The notes under the pieces are model-generated. The model was not told where the DNA came from and ran no database searches. It worked only from the letters and a program-made list of their open reading frames with translations. From Cornus controversa (Eukaryota > Streptophyta > Magnoliopsida > Cornales > Cornaceae): 64,000 bases of DNA. Made by a program: the position numbers and the translations under genes. The stretch is from positions 29,832,336-29,896,335 of the forward strand of contig CM048849.1 of assembly GCA_026545225.1 (NCBI GenBank). The letters are read 5' to 3'. Shown here in pieces: positions 34,260-47,075 of this stretch (positions are counted from its first letter, which is position 1; each line of letters opens with the position of its first letter).

Positions 34260-35865
34260 TGTGAGTAGCACGGTGCATAAGTGGTTGTGAAAGCTTGATT
34301 AAAACCTAGAGGGGGTGATTAGGTTTACTTACTCATTTGCTTAATTTTTTAAATTAACTCAAAATTAAATTCAATTAAAATGAACCAAACAACCACAAAG
34401 TAAGTAAATAAAATAATGTGCAAGTAAAGTAAAAAATGCACTACATAAAGTAAGTAAATAAAATAATGTGCAAGTAAAGTAAAAAATACACTACATATAT
34501 GTGAAAAAATCCAAGACAGGAAAATTACACAGTGAGGCTTGTAACCCTGGAGAACCAAATTCACTATCTCGAAGCAAAATATAGCAGACTCTATCTCAGA
34601 CTCACACCCACTCTACTCTGATAAGAACTTCACATGGAACGTCTCAAGCTTACTCTTGCGACTCCCCGTCCAATTGCTGCAGACTTCTGGCTAATGTCAT
34701 AATTTTTCCAGAAGGGTAACCAGAAGAACACGAACACTTTGTGAATATTTTGTTCCCTTCGTAGTGTGATCTTCTTCTCTTTCCTAACCAACAAACAGTT
34801 GTAGAAAAAATCAAACGAACCAATGTCTTGATTAATAAGAAATTTTTGAAGTGATATTCGCATGATTAATCAAGCAAAGAGGGCCATCCCAAATGACACA
34901 ATGAATCTGTATGTGCTCTCAAAATATAAATTAGAAAATTAAAGAAGAATTTTTTGCTCTAAAAATAACTCTATGCTTTCTCTCACTAGAAAATAAATAT
35001 TTTAATGTATATTGAAAAGTTAATTAGAGATAAAATATATGAGGTTTATATAGATGTTAAAAATTCTAATTTCTCTTGAAAACCATGCTGAAAAGAACTT
35101 GCAAACGAATCCCAACGTTTTAAGAAAACTCAGAGTTCAATCCCGGTCAAAACTGAAAGGTAACAGAGGCAAAAGGACAACACAGCAGGCGTGAACTGAT
35201 CCAGGGCATTCTTTTAGTGGTACAAGGCTCTACCCTGCAGGATTTGAAGTCCTGAGACTTTATGGACCAGTCGAGAAAAGCCTTGGACCGGTCCAACCTT
35301 GAACACTTTGAATTTTTGCTTGAAAACCCTAATTTTTCAAGGTCGAAACCTATATGTTCTCACCACTTTACCCGGACTATATGACTCTTATACTTGATTA
35401 ATGATGTCCACATGCAATTGAATCCACTCAAAAATTTCAAACATTCAAATTCTTGTTCAATACATTGATGCCTTCTTCCGAAGTTTCAAGTTTTATGCCT
35501 TTAATGATGATTTGCATGTTTTATGCAGAACTTCATGCTTGCTCTCTATCTTCAATCACATAATCAATTACAAAAATAAAAGTGAAAGATTACAACTTGA
35601 TCAGGTGATGTTTTGACACCGAATATTACCAATTACAAACATATACATGAAGGTTGATGAGTAAATGACTTTTATGAACGTCGACGTGAATTTGTTAGAA
35701 GAATGACTTTGATGAAGGTCGATGTGGATAGCGTTATCTTTACGAAGGTCGAGAATTAAATGACCTTTATGAAGGTCGATGTTGAAGGTGACATTTTTGA
35801 AGGTCGATGTGAATGTGCTAGAAGAATGACTTTCATGAACATCGATGTGAATAGAGTTAACCTTT
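34260..35865 (-). mobile_element. Copia-type LTR, block B
   Basis: Begins TGTGAGTAGCACGG and is collinear with 25,780-27,345. A 58-bp segment ('acaaagtaagtaaataaaataatg..') is duplicated in tandem at about 34,395-34,500 in this copy only. The minisatellite at 35,640-35,865 matches that of block A. Confidence 0.55.
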
Positions 35866-37417
35866 ACATAATTTCTACTTTCATAAGAAAAATAAAATCG
35901 TAAATTTTACCTAATCCCAGTCAAATTCTAAGGGTAAATTCATAAATTCTACTCTTGGAACAATGACTTCTTTTAGAAGTCCCTCTACCCCCAAATCAAA
36001 TTTTATTGTTCCAGACCTTATCTCAATCAATTTCAGCAATGACTTCTTTTAGAAGTCTAATTGTTTTATATTTATTTGTTTTGTCGTTGTTATGATAGCA
36101 TCATCTATATGTTATTTAATTAACACAATGTTATTGTTTTAAGCCAAAGCTCAAGGATGTCCGAGTAAGTTACCTTTAAATTTAACAGGAATAATACTCT
36201 CCCATATGTTAATTTTTCAGTGTTCTCGGCTGGTAGAAGTGTTGTAAATAGACTCAACTAAGAAAATTAAAAAATATGCCTTGGCTCATTGAAATTATTA
36301 GGGAACTTCTTGTTGACCATACCTTAATTCCATCATCGAGTCGGTTCAATTTCCACTTTTCTCCCTGAATTGCAGCAAATGCCACTATGGCAAGTCCATT
36401 GCTTCGACTTGGAGACTTTCTAAATTTTTCTTTTTCTGACCTAGCCGAAAGAAATCTTTATTTCATTCCCATCGGGAATCTGAATCTTTTTTTTTTTGTA
36501 GCTCTAACCTACCCAACCCATCCGAGTTGCAACCCTAGTTAGTATCTTGGGGTTGGGCCTTTGTTTTTTCATTTAGCAATGTTTCTTTTAGTTTGGGCTT
36601 CTTGGGCTATTTTTCTCTTGCCTTTGGGCTTCAGGCTGGTTTTGTGTAGGTCATGGTAATTGCACCAGGTTTTGTGTAGTTTTTTCCTTTCTGTTTATAT
36701 ATACCAATTTATTCACCGAAAAAGAAAAAGAAAAAAAACTATCCATTGGATATAATTGTTGCTATTATATTCACCATCACTAATGGATCCCATTAGCATC
36801 ATGTCAATCTTTTATATATATATATACATAAGTCCTAACAGTGACCAGAAAATTAAATATTGAACAATTAGACTTCTGGTCATTGTTGAAATTGAATGGG
36901 ATGATATATATAGAGGTGGTATAAATAGAGTCTACTAAGAAAATTAAAAATTATAGTCCACAACACCCTGATTATCAAAGCTGATTCATTAAATTTAATT
37001 GTTGCAATTATATTCACCATCATTAATTGATCCCATTCGCATCACGCTAATCTTTAATATGTATATGTATATACATAGACCAAGTCAATCAATTTCAATA
37101 ATGACATCTACTAGAACTATAATTCTTCTATATTTAATTTTCTGGTCACTGTTAGGACAACAACATCTACAAGTTAATCCAAACCTTAGAGAGGTAAAAT
37201 TAATTTTCGCTTAAATGCGACACCAAGAATACTCCCCCATATTTGGATTTTTCATTAGTGTATAAACAGAGTCTTCCAAGAAAATTAAGAAATATGAAGG
37301 AAAATTGTTGGGGGGAGTATATGATGGTGTACCTTAATTCAAGGCTGTCTATTTGATATAATTGTTTGCAATTATATTCATCATCCTTAATGAATGCCAT
37401 TAGCATCATGCCAATCT

Positions 37418-37452
<35 letters not shown>

Positions 37453-37703
37453 TAATTTGAACAATGGCTTCTTCTAGTCGTCTAATTGTTCTATATTTAT
37501 TTTTCTGTCATTATTAGGACAACAACATCTACACGTTAATTAATCTATCACAATGTCAATGCTTTATTTTGTTCTACACATGTGTACACATTAGGGTAGA
37601 GAGAATTGTGTACACATTAGGGGTAGGAAAATTGTGGTGTCCAATTGGCATCATGCAACATCTACACATTATTTAATCTACGAGACTAACACTATGTTAA
37701 TAC
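35866..37703 (+). promoter_or_regulatory. 5' region of RLK1 with repeated promoter-like modules
   Basis: No gene lies in these 1.8 kb. The 'attgttgcaattatattcacc' type module occurs near 36,755, 36,998 and 37,361, each followed by 'agcatcatgccaatctt', a TA run and 'caataatgac.tcttctag'. A TATAAATAG box is at 36,920-36,928 and a variant near 37,260. A pair of TGTGTACACATTAGGG motifs lies at 37,581 and 37,607, about 100 bp before the start codon. The transcription start cannot be fixed by eye. Confidence 0.5.
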
Positions 37704-40700
37704 TTGGACATAGAGGAGAGAGAAATCAAAGGAATGGTCCTTCCACTTTCAGAAATGAGTTCAGCACCATTGCTATCACTTTACACACTAATCACATTTC
37801 TAATATTCAATACTTTGCTCCATGTGGCAACTCTCCACACTACAACCGCCACTAGTACCTATAGTGGAAACAAGACTGATCATCTTGCCTTGCTAGCTTT
37901 CAAGGCAACGATTATTAATGACCCTCAAGGAGTGTTGAGCTCCTGGAATGAGTCCTTCCATTTCTGCGAATGGGAAGGTGTTAAATGTGGTCGCCGGCAC
38001 AGAAGAGTAACTATTTTAGATCTAGCATCCAAAGGCTTAGCTGGTTCCCTGTCTCCTCATATCGGAAACATGAGCTTCCTTCGGGTGCTAAGTCTCGACA
38101 ACAACACCCTTCAAGGTGAGATTCCTCCTCAACTTGGTCAACTGTTCAGGCTGCAGAGATTGAATCTGAACTCCAACAACTTTGAAGGAGAAATTCCGGC
38201 CAACCTATCCCACTGCTCCAACCTCACACACCTTTTAGTAAGTGACAATAAGCTAGTTGGGAAATTTCCAAAACAACTTTGCTTCTTCACCAAGATCAAT
38301 ACTCTTTACATTCACATGAACAATTTAACTGGGGGGATCCCTCATTGCATTGGGAATCTTACTTCTCTTTGGTCTATATCTGCTGGTATAAATCATTTCG
38401 GAGGAAGTATTCCCGATGTCTTTGATCAATTGAAAAACCTAGGAGAAATGGGATTTGGTGAAAATGGACTCTTTGGTACAATACCTCCTTCCATTTATAA
38501 TCTCTCCATTCTTACTATCCTGTCTTTGAATGGAAATCAACTTCGCGGTAGTCTTTCACCAAGTCTAGGTATGATGCTCCCTAATCTTCAACTACTACAA
38601 TTGTGGGGTAACCAATTCACTGGACCCCTTCCATTCTCAATATCCAATTGTTCAACACTAGGAAGCCTTCAAATGGAACATAATTATTTCCAAGGGAAAA
38701 TAGCAATTGATTTCGGAGGTCTTTCGAATCTTCTGACAGTTAAACTGCAATACAATAATTTAGGAAGTGGAGAACCAGATGAAATGAGCTTCATTACTTC
38801 TATGGCCAACTGTACCAATCTGAAACTATTAAGTCTAAATGTTAACCGACTGAGAGGGCTGTTACCCAATTCTATTGGTAATCTCTCAAGCCAACTTGTT
38901 TTTCTAACGCTTGGTGGAAATCTCTTCTACGGAAAACTCCCTTCAACAATAGGTAATCTTGTCAACTTAACTTCGTTAGGTCTAGAGAGTAATCAGTTCT
39001 TGGACACAATTCCTGCCAACATTGGTAATCTTCAAAAATTACAAGTCTTAGCTCTTAATGAAAACAACTTCTCTGGGAAGATTCCAGATTCTTTCGGAAA
39101 CATTTCACTGGTGATTCAGCTTTCCTTGGGGAATAACAGATTAGAGGGCAGCATACCCCCAAGTCTTGGAAACTGCAACAAATTGTTATTGTTAGATCTC
39201 TCTCACAATAATCTCAATGGTATCATACCTAAAGAACTTTTGAGAGTTTCAGCTCTATCAATTTTACTAAATCTTGGCCATAATCATTTGTCTGGATCCC
39301 TCCATTCAGAGGTTGGCAACCTCAAAAATTTGCTTGAACTGGATATATCTGAGAATAAGTTGTCTGGAGAACTTCCTAGCAGCCTTGGCAGCTGCAATAG
39401 CCTGGAAAACCTCTACCTAGAGGGGAACTTATTCAATAGATCTATTCCTGAATCTTTTAGTTCTTTGAGAGGGATTCAAAATTTTGATCTTTCTCGAAAC
39501 AATTTCTCCGGACAAGTTCCTAAATTCTTGGAGAAATTTTCCCTAAAGAATCTTAATATCTCATTTAACAATTTTGAGGGTGAGGTACCAATAGGAGGAG
39601 TTTTCAGAAATACTAGTGCAATATCAGTTGTTGGGAATAGTAGGCTTTGTGGGGGAATACCTGAACTTCAACTACCCAAATGCAGCTTCAAAGAATCAAA
39701 GAAACAAAAAAGGTCTCTTGCACTCATAACAACAATCTCGGTAGTGTGCACAACACTAGGTCTAATGATGGTGTTGGGTTTTTTGTTTTGTTGTTGTGAT
39801 CCTAAGAACAAAAGAAAGGGTCAACATTCTGGGTCAATTTTGAAGGAATTATTCTTGAAGGTGTCTTATGAAAGGCTTTTCAAAGCAACTAATGGGTTTT
39901 CTTCAACAAATTTGACTGGTGTGGGGAGTTATGGCTCTGTTTATAAAGGAATCCTTGATGAAGATGAAACATCTGTTGTTGCAATCAAAGTGTTAAACCT
40001 CCAACGTCGAGGAGCTTCCAAAAGTTTCATGAGAGAGTGCGAAGCCTTGAGAAATATTCGACACAGGAATTTGGTAAAGGTCATAACTTCTTGCTCTAGT
40101 GTTGATTTTCATGGTAATGATTTTAAGGCTCTTGTTTACGAGTTCATGCCCAATGGAAGTTTAGAGAGGTGGTTGAATTCAGATCCAGAAACAGAAAATG
40201 AACAGAATGAGATTCAAAGCCTAAACCTGCTTCAAAGAATAAACATTGCAATTGATGTGGCTTGTGCACTAGAATATCTTCACCATCACTGTCAAACACC
40301 AATCGTTCATTGCGATTTAAAGCCAAGTAATGTGTTACTTGATGGTGACATGGTTGCACATGTAGGAGATTTTGGGGTAGCAAGGTTTCTTCAACGGCTT
40401 TCAGATCCAAAGGCAAGCAATTCGATTGCAATAAGAGGAACTGTTGGGTATGTGGCTCCAGGTACGTTATTACAGTTCATTATTGTTTGTTTTATTTTTG
40501 TGGCTTGCTGTGCTGTTGTTGTTGTTATCCATAACGTCACTCAAGGCATCATAACCTCTCTCTCTCTCTCCCTCATCTCCCCGTGCGTGTGTGTTCTTGT
40601 TAATTGGTTCAAAAGAGTGATGATGCAAAATAGTTCACAAGTTTTCTTAAAAAAAAATTAATTAAGCTACTTTTAGTCCATGAACTCAAATGCTTTCGAA

Positions 40701-41186
40701 TATGTACTTTCCAGCTTTGTGATGAATTTTTTTTTCTCTCTCCTTTCTTTTCATTCATTTTGCAAAAAATAAGAGTATGGTATGGGAAGCAAAGTGTCAA
40801 CAAAAGGAGATGTATATAGTTATGGAGTCTTGGTATTGGAGATGATGACCGGAAAGAGGCCCACAGACAGTATGTTCGTGGAAGGCCTTAATCTTCATAA
40901 CTTTGCTAAGACGGCCTTGCCTGATCGTGTTACAGAGATTGTACTCCCAGTACTTGTCAACATTTACGAAGAAGAGACAACAGTTGTGCCCATTAAAAGT
41001 CGAGTTCCGGCAGAATCAAGAAATGACATCAGAAAAGAGTGTGTCATATCCATGATCAAGATCGGAGTTGCATGCTCTATGGAAGCAGCACAAGATCGAA
41101 TGGATATAACTAGTGTCGTTCGTGAGCTGAATCTAGTGAGGGAGTTTCTTCAAGGAAATGGAACAAGTCATAATGTGCAGCTATAA
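37704..41186 (+). CDS. RLK1: LRR-XII receptor kinase (EFR/Xa21-like), two exons
   Basis: Exons are 37,704-40,461 and 40,774-41,186, with a 312 bp GT-AG intron that splits the Glu of the kinase APE motif. The spliced protein is 1,056 residues. Layout: signal peptide about 18-48; LRR N-terminal cap (DHLALLAFK..WNES..C.W.GV.C) 59-95; 22 LRRs about 102-636; closing Cys pair 649/660; membrane span 671-697; kinase from about 738. Kinase residues: P-loop GVGSYGSV 739-746, Lys762, catalytic HCDLKPSN 869-876, DFG 889-891. Cys before the catalytic Asp makes it a non-RD kinase, as in FLS2, EFR and Xa21. The role is therefore predicted: plasma-membrane perception of a microbial or damage ligand; the ligand is unknown. 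In-frame ATGs at 37,734 and 37,755 are possible starts; the last gives a cleaner signal peptide. No premature stop or frameshift was seen. Confidence 0.93.
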
Positions 41187-41495
41187 AAGCCAAAACTACT
41201 GAACTTAAATGGCTTTTACCACTGTTTGAAATCGCCTGAAGTTTTTCTTTATTAACAGCATGTAATGCAGAGGATTTTGGTTCCTTCAAATGAGATCAAA
41301 ATTTTATTTTCAGGACACCATGAAGTGTTATATATATATATATATTGAAGTAGTGCTTTAAACATTTTTTGTGCTAATCAAACCTTGTCAAGAACCCACA
41401 AGTCATTTTGATAATGATTTATTTAATCACTAAAAATTTCCCTCCTTTCCTTTTCTCCTTTCACAAAAAGTTTACATAACTATGGAGGTTGAAAG
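41187..41495 (+). other. 3' flank of RLK1
   Basis: The first 77 bp match the RLK2 3' flank ('tggcttttaccactgtttgaaat'). The rest is unique AT-rich sequence with a TA run at 41,331-41,345. It probably holds the 3' UTR and polyadenylation site, but no signal is clear enough to place. Confidence 0.5.
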
Positions 41496-42669
41496 TGTTG
41501 AGAAAAAAGCCCCCAATCATGAACCACCAAATATTACGATGTCATGATAAGTAAACAAGTAAGAAGAAATTTGCAAAAACACACCAAGAATTATACGCGG
41601 TTCGGCAAAACAAGCCTACATCCACGAGAAGCCCGATTTCACTATATAGATTGTAACAGTACAAGTTAAAGAATTGTATCAAGAGTACGCTCAACTCTCA
41701 ACCCTTAACCCTTATACACCCAATCTCACTCAAAAGTAAATCACAAATTCTAAACAAGAATTCTCTCTCTAAGTATCCTCTCAATAACAATGAGAGTATT
41801 GCCTCTTTTCTTCTCACTCATGTCAACCTATAACATAGGTAACTATTTATAGAGTCCAAAACTGACGCCGGACAGAATAGTGATTATTCTGTAGGCTAAG
41901 GGCAACAGAAAATAAACAGAAAGAAAGCACGAGAATTGCCCAAAAACTCAGAGAAAAGTCTCTGGTATTCAATATTATTATTCAAAATCAAAAGTATATT
42001 CGAATCAATCCACAAGCCGGGTTATATAGCTGAACTTCGTCAACATTACCAAAAATAGCAAAAACCTAATATTCTTGCCAAAATAAAATACGAAATAAAA
42101 GAAGAAAGTTGCCAGAATTCTGGCCCAAATCAAGCCCAGAATCTCTTCCTAATCAACAAAATAAATATTACCAAAAAAGGAAAGAAATAACTAAAATTAG
42201 GGATTCGGAGGAGAAAACAGTGGATTTTGACCTCGAAAACAGACACACCTAGCCTTAGCTAGGTGCCCACGACGTGCGCGCCGAACCAAGCTTTCCGAAT
42301 TATGGTCATAAAGGCGATTCTGACACCTGTAGCCAAAGTTATGGCCAAAATACTGAAGCGCGTCCAAAAATACCCTAATTAGTGACAAGGTCACGGTTTC
42401 CTGCCATCTTTACGCTGATCTGCCAACTCAAGATATTTCAGTGTCATCAACGTGTCGTCTGACAGCTCAGCATCATCTGACTCGGATGCTCCTGCATCAA
42501 AAACCCAATTCTTTGGTGGACTAGGATTACAATTCCTTAGAACCCAAGACTTGCCTAACAAGTACTTTTCTTCCTTGAGACCAAGACTTGCCTATTAAGA
42601 AATTACCTAATAAGATGCAACTCTATAATAGAAACCTAATCACAATAGGAATTTGAGCCAACCTAACGA
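41496..42669 (-). mobile_element. Copia element 1, 3' LTR
   Basis: Begins TGTTGAGAAAAAAGCCC, matching the start of the 5' LTR at 43,565 for about 145 bp. The right end is near '..caacctaacga', where a CA terminus has decayed, directly before a reverse-complemented polypurine tract (42,670-42,682, 'atctcccccttgg'). It inserted about 310 bp downstream of RLK1. No gene. Confidence 0.75.
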
Positions 42670-42682
42670 ATCTCCCCCTTGG

Positions 42683-43466
42683 CCAAAATTTTGACAAGTC
42701 TTCAATACACGAGACTCCTATCTGTAAATTCACAAACGATCCATCGGCCTTTCAAACTCCAGCTATATAACCCGAATCAAGTATGAAACAATACTCCCCT
42801 TGATCCACACGACTAATATATTCATGTAGTTGTATCAAGTCAACACTATCAAGTGACTTTAGAAGGGGGCTTCGATGCAACCCTTCTCCAAGCAGGAACT
42901 TCCATCTCACCCACGTCTGTCCGAAAACGTGCAATCCGTGTCTTCGATAAATCAAACGAAACACGTCTCAAGATCTTGTTACCAATTGCACCCCATTTCC
43001 AATCCACAATCGAAATCTAAATGCCATTGGTACTCCCCACCAGACAATACAAACTTCCACTCTGTCCTCCTTGCATTAATACCATGCAGCCCTTGGTGAT
43101 CTTCTTGACTCCCCTTGCAATGGAGCACTTGCAGCCCATGGAGTCCAACCGGCTCAAGGAAATTAAATTACACCGCAACTTGGGTGAATCTAAAAACCAC
43201 TCATATTGAGTAAGAGTGTTACTTTTGTAAATTGTGAGAGCATCCCTAATACAGAGTCGAATAGTGCTAACACACCTTGACTCTATATCCTGCCAATCAT
43301 TAACTGACATTTTTTTCGGTTTTCCATCCTTCCCTTTCAACACCCGCGCTAAGCCTTGTTGAATCAGGATGTCCTTCACCCTCCTTTGCCATAGGATGAA
43401 GTTACCCTTACCATCAAATCTCTCCACCTCATATTGTGTAGCAATATTATTGGCCATGATTGTCAC
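42683..43466 (-). pseudogene. Copia element 1: gag fused to a pre-integrase fragment by deletion
   Basis: The minus-strand frame 43,466-43,017 starts MTIMANNIATQYEVERFDGK and continues NFILWQRRVKDILIQQGL and MSVNDWQDIESRC, a copia gag N-terminus. It then passes without a stop into PKLRCNLISLSRLDSMGC and GGQSGSLYCLVGST, the gag pre-integrase region that normally lies several hundred residues later. The zinc knuckle, protease, most of integrase and all of reverse transcriptase and RNase H are absent. 42,683-43,016 holds no recognised domain. The 149-residue frame is a deletion product, not a functional protein. Confidence 0.8.
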
Positions 43467-43549
43467 AAGTGCCCAAGATGAACAACACCCGTATTATAAA
43501 AGAAAAATCTAAACAAGATTTTTATCAAATACCTTGTGTGTACCTTAAA

Positions 43550-43561
43550 GCTCTGATACCA
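43550..43561 (-). other. Primer-binding site of copia element 1
   Basis: A perfect GCTCTGATACCA (initiator tRNA-Met complement) lies 3 bases before the LTR start TGTTGAGAAATAAGCC at 43,565. Confidence 0.85.
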
Positions 43562-43564
43562 GTT

Positions 43565-43712
43565 TGTTGAGAAATAAGCCCCCAATCACGAACCACCAAA
43601 TATTACGATGTGATGATAAGTAAACAAGCCAGAAGAAATTTGCAAGAACACACCAAGAATTATACGTGGTTTGGCAAAACAAGCCTACATTCACAGAGAG
43701 CCTGATTTCATA
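43565..43712 (-). mobile_element. Copia element 1, truncated 5' LTR
   Basis: Matches the first 145 bp or so of the 3' LTR (41,496 onward), up to '..gcctgatttcat'. It then stops abruptly where the solo LTR sequence begins, so the outer part of the LTR is lost. Confidence 0.75.
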
Positions 43713-46700
43713 AGTGTAGTTATGCATATGGATAAGGATATATATATATATATATATATATATATTACATAGATATGTAGTATTGGTTTCTCTAATGCAT
43801 GTATTTGAGTTGCCACGTGGGATTTCTTTGACTAGCCTCGACTGGTCCAATATTGCTATGCAACTCTCTTATATTTATGTGTTTGTGATAGAAAAGAAAA
43901 TAAAATAAAATAAAATGCAGCAAGTGGCACAAACCGGTGTGCATGGGCGACAACAGTTGCCATTTGGTCTGCCTTGTAAACTGTGGGTAGTACACTAGAA
44001 TAATTACCTCAAGCTACTCACAGAAGCTTTGTTGCTTTTCAAAATATTAGACCTGTAAGTATAGGCTGAAGAAAAAAAATGGTTGTAGAGGGTCCGGCAG
44101 AAAAGAGAGAAAGAAAAAAAAAAGGCACGGCTAGAGAGAGAAAGAGAGAAGAAAAAGAAGAATAGAAAAAGAGAAAGGGAAGAAGAAGAGAAGAAGACAT
44201 GCAAGTTGATTCTTGCCAAATTTTCTTATATATATATACTTAGGTTTAAATCTTATGTAGAATCTTAGCATGATGCATGAGTGTACTTGAATCCCATGTT
44301 TTCTTTAGCTAATTACCGAATATGTTTTCAAATAGTGTTATGTGCCTACATGCATCCGTTTATGTAGGAATAAGAAATAACATATTTCATTGATGGATTA
44401 ACCTTTGTAGGTAGTTGTTGGTAGCAGTATGCTATTTCATAGGAACTTAGTTGTGGTCTTTAAAGAAATAGTTCATTTCTTTATCTATGGTCGACTGGAA
44501 AAATGTAGGCACTTTTTATGAAAGCATATATATAGGATCTAGCAATTTATATGAAGGTTCACTTATCCATATCTCTGCCCATTTCATTTAGATTAATCCT
44601 TGCATAACTTTTGTTTTTAGTTAAGCTTAGTTAAGAGCCTGATATCATTATATATGGATGTGAGAAGTTTTGTTTTAGAATGTATACAATATTTGGATAT
44701 GTATATATATATATATACATATACCATAGTTGGTGGGTCTTCTCATGGTGGCCATCCAGGGTGCTCCGGTGAGGTGTGGTGGCGCCATAACATGGTGGTT
44801 GAGCTTTGGTAATTGGGTTTCGGCTGTTAGAGAATTTGTGTATGGCTTATTGTGTGGGTGATCAGCTAATGAAGGCTGGGCAATTTGATGGTAGCTTGAA
44901 TGATGGTCACGGCTGAAAATGGGTCTTCGAAATGGTGCTGCTATAAGTGAAGTGCTAGGCAGCCATGGTGGTAGTTCAGGATGGTCAAAATCGGCCAGAG
45001 AATATGGTGGGTGGCTCGGCAAATGGTGGTTGTTCATGGTGAGTTTCATAGCTAGGTTTCTCCCGGTGGTCTTTGGCTATGACTTTAATTATGGTTGAAG
45101 AGGGTGAAGGCAAGATGACTGGAATTGGGTTTTTCTTGTGCAGCTAGGTGGTGTCGTGAGGTGAGGGCCATGCATGGGTTTGGCTATAGGAGGAAGTAGG
45201 TTTTCCTTGGGAGCCATGATGGTTGTTAGGTTGGGTGGAGGAGATGGTGGTGGCTGGGTATGTATCGGCCATGGAGCTGAATGAGGTTACTGGAGGTTCA
45301 AGTGTGGATTAATTAGTGGGCTAGCATATTGGGTTTGATTGTGGCTAGTTGATTTGGGCTGGCTAGCTTAAGGATTTGCTTGATTCATTGGTCTCTAAAT
45401 TGGGCAGTGTACTGCCATGGTTCAAACATGGGGTATCGTTTGGTGTTTTGTTTGGGCTCAGGAAATGGATCGATCCTGAACCTAAAAAAATTTCTTTTGG
45501 GGCTAAAGTTAGGAACTTAGTGAAAAATGTTTTTAATGCTCCATAATTTATATAAAGATTTTTGAAATTATATCTTTATGCATAATAGAGCTTGTTATGT
45601 AGAAATACTTGGTCCTAATGATTAAAACCCGACGTGTGACGTTTGAGCATAATGAACGCATACAGCTCGCTCATTTAATTTACTAAATGTGAAAAGTATT
45701 TAATAAATTATAAAAGATTATATGTTGGTACAAAGAATGCTCAATTTCCTTTTGTTTCAATTTAGTAAAAATTGGAAAAAATATCCTTTAAGCTCTAAAA
45801 ATTATGAAAAATCCTAGAGTGGTATATTTTGGCATAATAAACTTAATTATGCTAAAATAATTAAATTTAGAAAAGTTTTAAGTGGTAAAATCCTAAAGTG
45901 ATTAATTAATGTGATTAGTGATCACATTAAAAGAATGTTTGATTTATTAAATATTAAAAATATTTGGTAAATCTTAAAGGCTTATAATTTTTGAAATTAG
46001 TTAAAATTTTCTTAAAGATGAATTGTGTGAGCTGAAAGTGGAGAGGTAGTCTGGGACTAACTCTTTTAATAGATTTCTTATGTATAGTCAGGGACCTACC
46101 TATTGGGTGTACACTACCCATTTGTTATGGGAATTGGGCGAAGCATGCCCTTATTGTGTGGATGTGGTTCTGGACCATCTGGGTGAATAGACATACAAGT
46201 CCAGCCACGTGTGAGAGCTTCCTTAGTCCAGGACTATGCGATGTGCACCATTTGTTGGCTAAGCATGCCATCTATTTGAGGGGAGCTTAGTGCTAATGTG
46301 AGGTTATTAATGCTAAGTTAATCAAAATGATTAACTTAATAAGGAATTATTGAGAATACGATTCCTGTGTGTGTAAGAAATTATGGATATGATAACTAAC
46401 TAGAGTTTAATTATCATAAGAAAATCTTGAGAATCTAATCAATAAAGATTGTTGTACGAGTCCTTATATATAGGAATTTAAGGCAAGGTTAATTTGTTGA
46501 GCAATGATAGTGTTTTGCAGTTCTTGTTGAGCTCACCCCATTTTATTTCAGGTACCGAGTGAATGGAGGTGCGGTACAGGACAGTGGAGGCCATTTACAT
46601 GTAAATTACTTTCGCATGTAATTAACTTTTGTTGTACTAAGCTGATACTCAAGATGAGGGTGAGGTCTCCAGATTAAGTTTTTTTGTAAGGGATGATCTA

Positions 46701-46825
46701 GATGATCATATTTTGATTGTAAAATGTTTTTATATTGGATAAATGTATAGTATGATGGATGTAGTTTTTCAAGTCGCGCACCAAATTCAAGTACCAGACT
46801 AGAGTTTAAATTTTGGGGCGTGACA
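43713..46825 (+). mobile_element. Gypsy solo LTR, copy 1 (left end lost)
   Basis: Matches 52,734-56,291 along its length, for example 'gaaaaatgtttttaatgctccata', 'tcagggacctacc', 'gccatctatttgaggggagc' and 'caggtaccgagtgaatg'. It ends TTGGGGCGTGACA at 46,825, followed by host block C sequence with no primer site, so it is a solo LTR on the + strand. The 5' terminus is missing. The middle (44,730-45,260) is rich in ATGGTGG and CCATGG words, and the minus-strand ORF there is a shadow. The purine-rich stretch at 44,085-44,200 is low complexity. Confidence 0.75.
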
Positions 46826-46951
46826 TTGACGAAGGTCGATGTGAATAGAGTTAACCTTTACATAATTTCTATTTTCATAGTAAAATAAAATCGTAAATTT
46901 TACCTAATCCCAGTCAAATGCTAACGGTAAATTCATAAATTCCACTCTTGG

Positions 46952-46967
46952 AACAATGACTTCTTTT
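46952..46967. repeat. LINE target-site duplication, left copy
   Basis: AACAATGACTTCTTTT, repeated at 52,135-52,150. Blocks A and B have a single copy at this point. Confidence 0.85.
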
Positions 46968-47075
46968 TTTTTATGCTTGATAGTAATTAGTATCCCTTGA
47001 GAATGAATACCGATGATATGTGAAGAACTAAGGTTAGGGTTTGTGCACTTTGCATGAAGTTGACGGCATCTCAAC

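Larger units (their letters stand above)
31950..41263. repeat. Segmental duplication block B (contains RLK1)
   Basis: The left part, to 37,341, parallels block A. The right part, from about 35,845 to 41,263, parallels block C. Homology to block C continues through the whole receptor gene and stops just after '..taacagcatgtaa' (41,263, compare 60,944). Confidence 0.8.

Noticed and set aside
37634..37855. Possible upstream or overlapping small protein in RLK1 (and 57,306-57,524 in RLK2)
   Set aside because: It is an alternative frame over the RLK start. Conservation follows from the near-identity of the two genes and gives no independent support.
40462..40661. Reading RLK1 exon 1 through to 40,661 as a 985-residue single-exon protein
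   Set aside because: The frame leaves kinase sequence at VAPG, a GT-AG intron restores VAPE-YG and the rest of the kinase, and RLK2 has the same structure.
44675..45049. Minus-strand 124-residue frame
   Set aside because: It is the complement of an ATGGTGG-rich LTR stretch, has His/Pro low complexity, and is not conserved as a frame in the other solo LTR.
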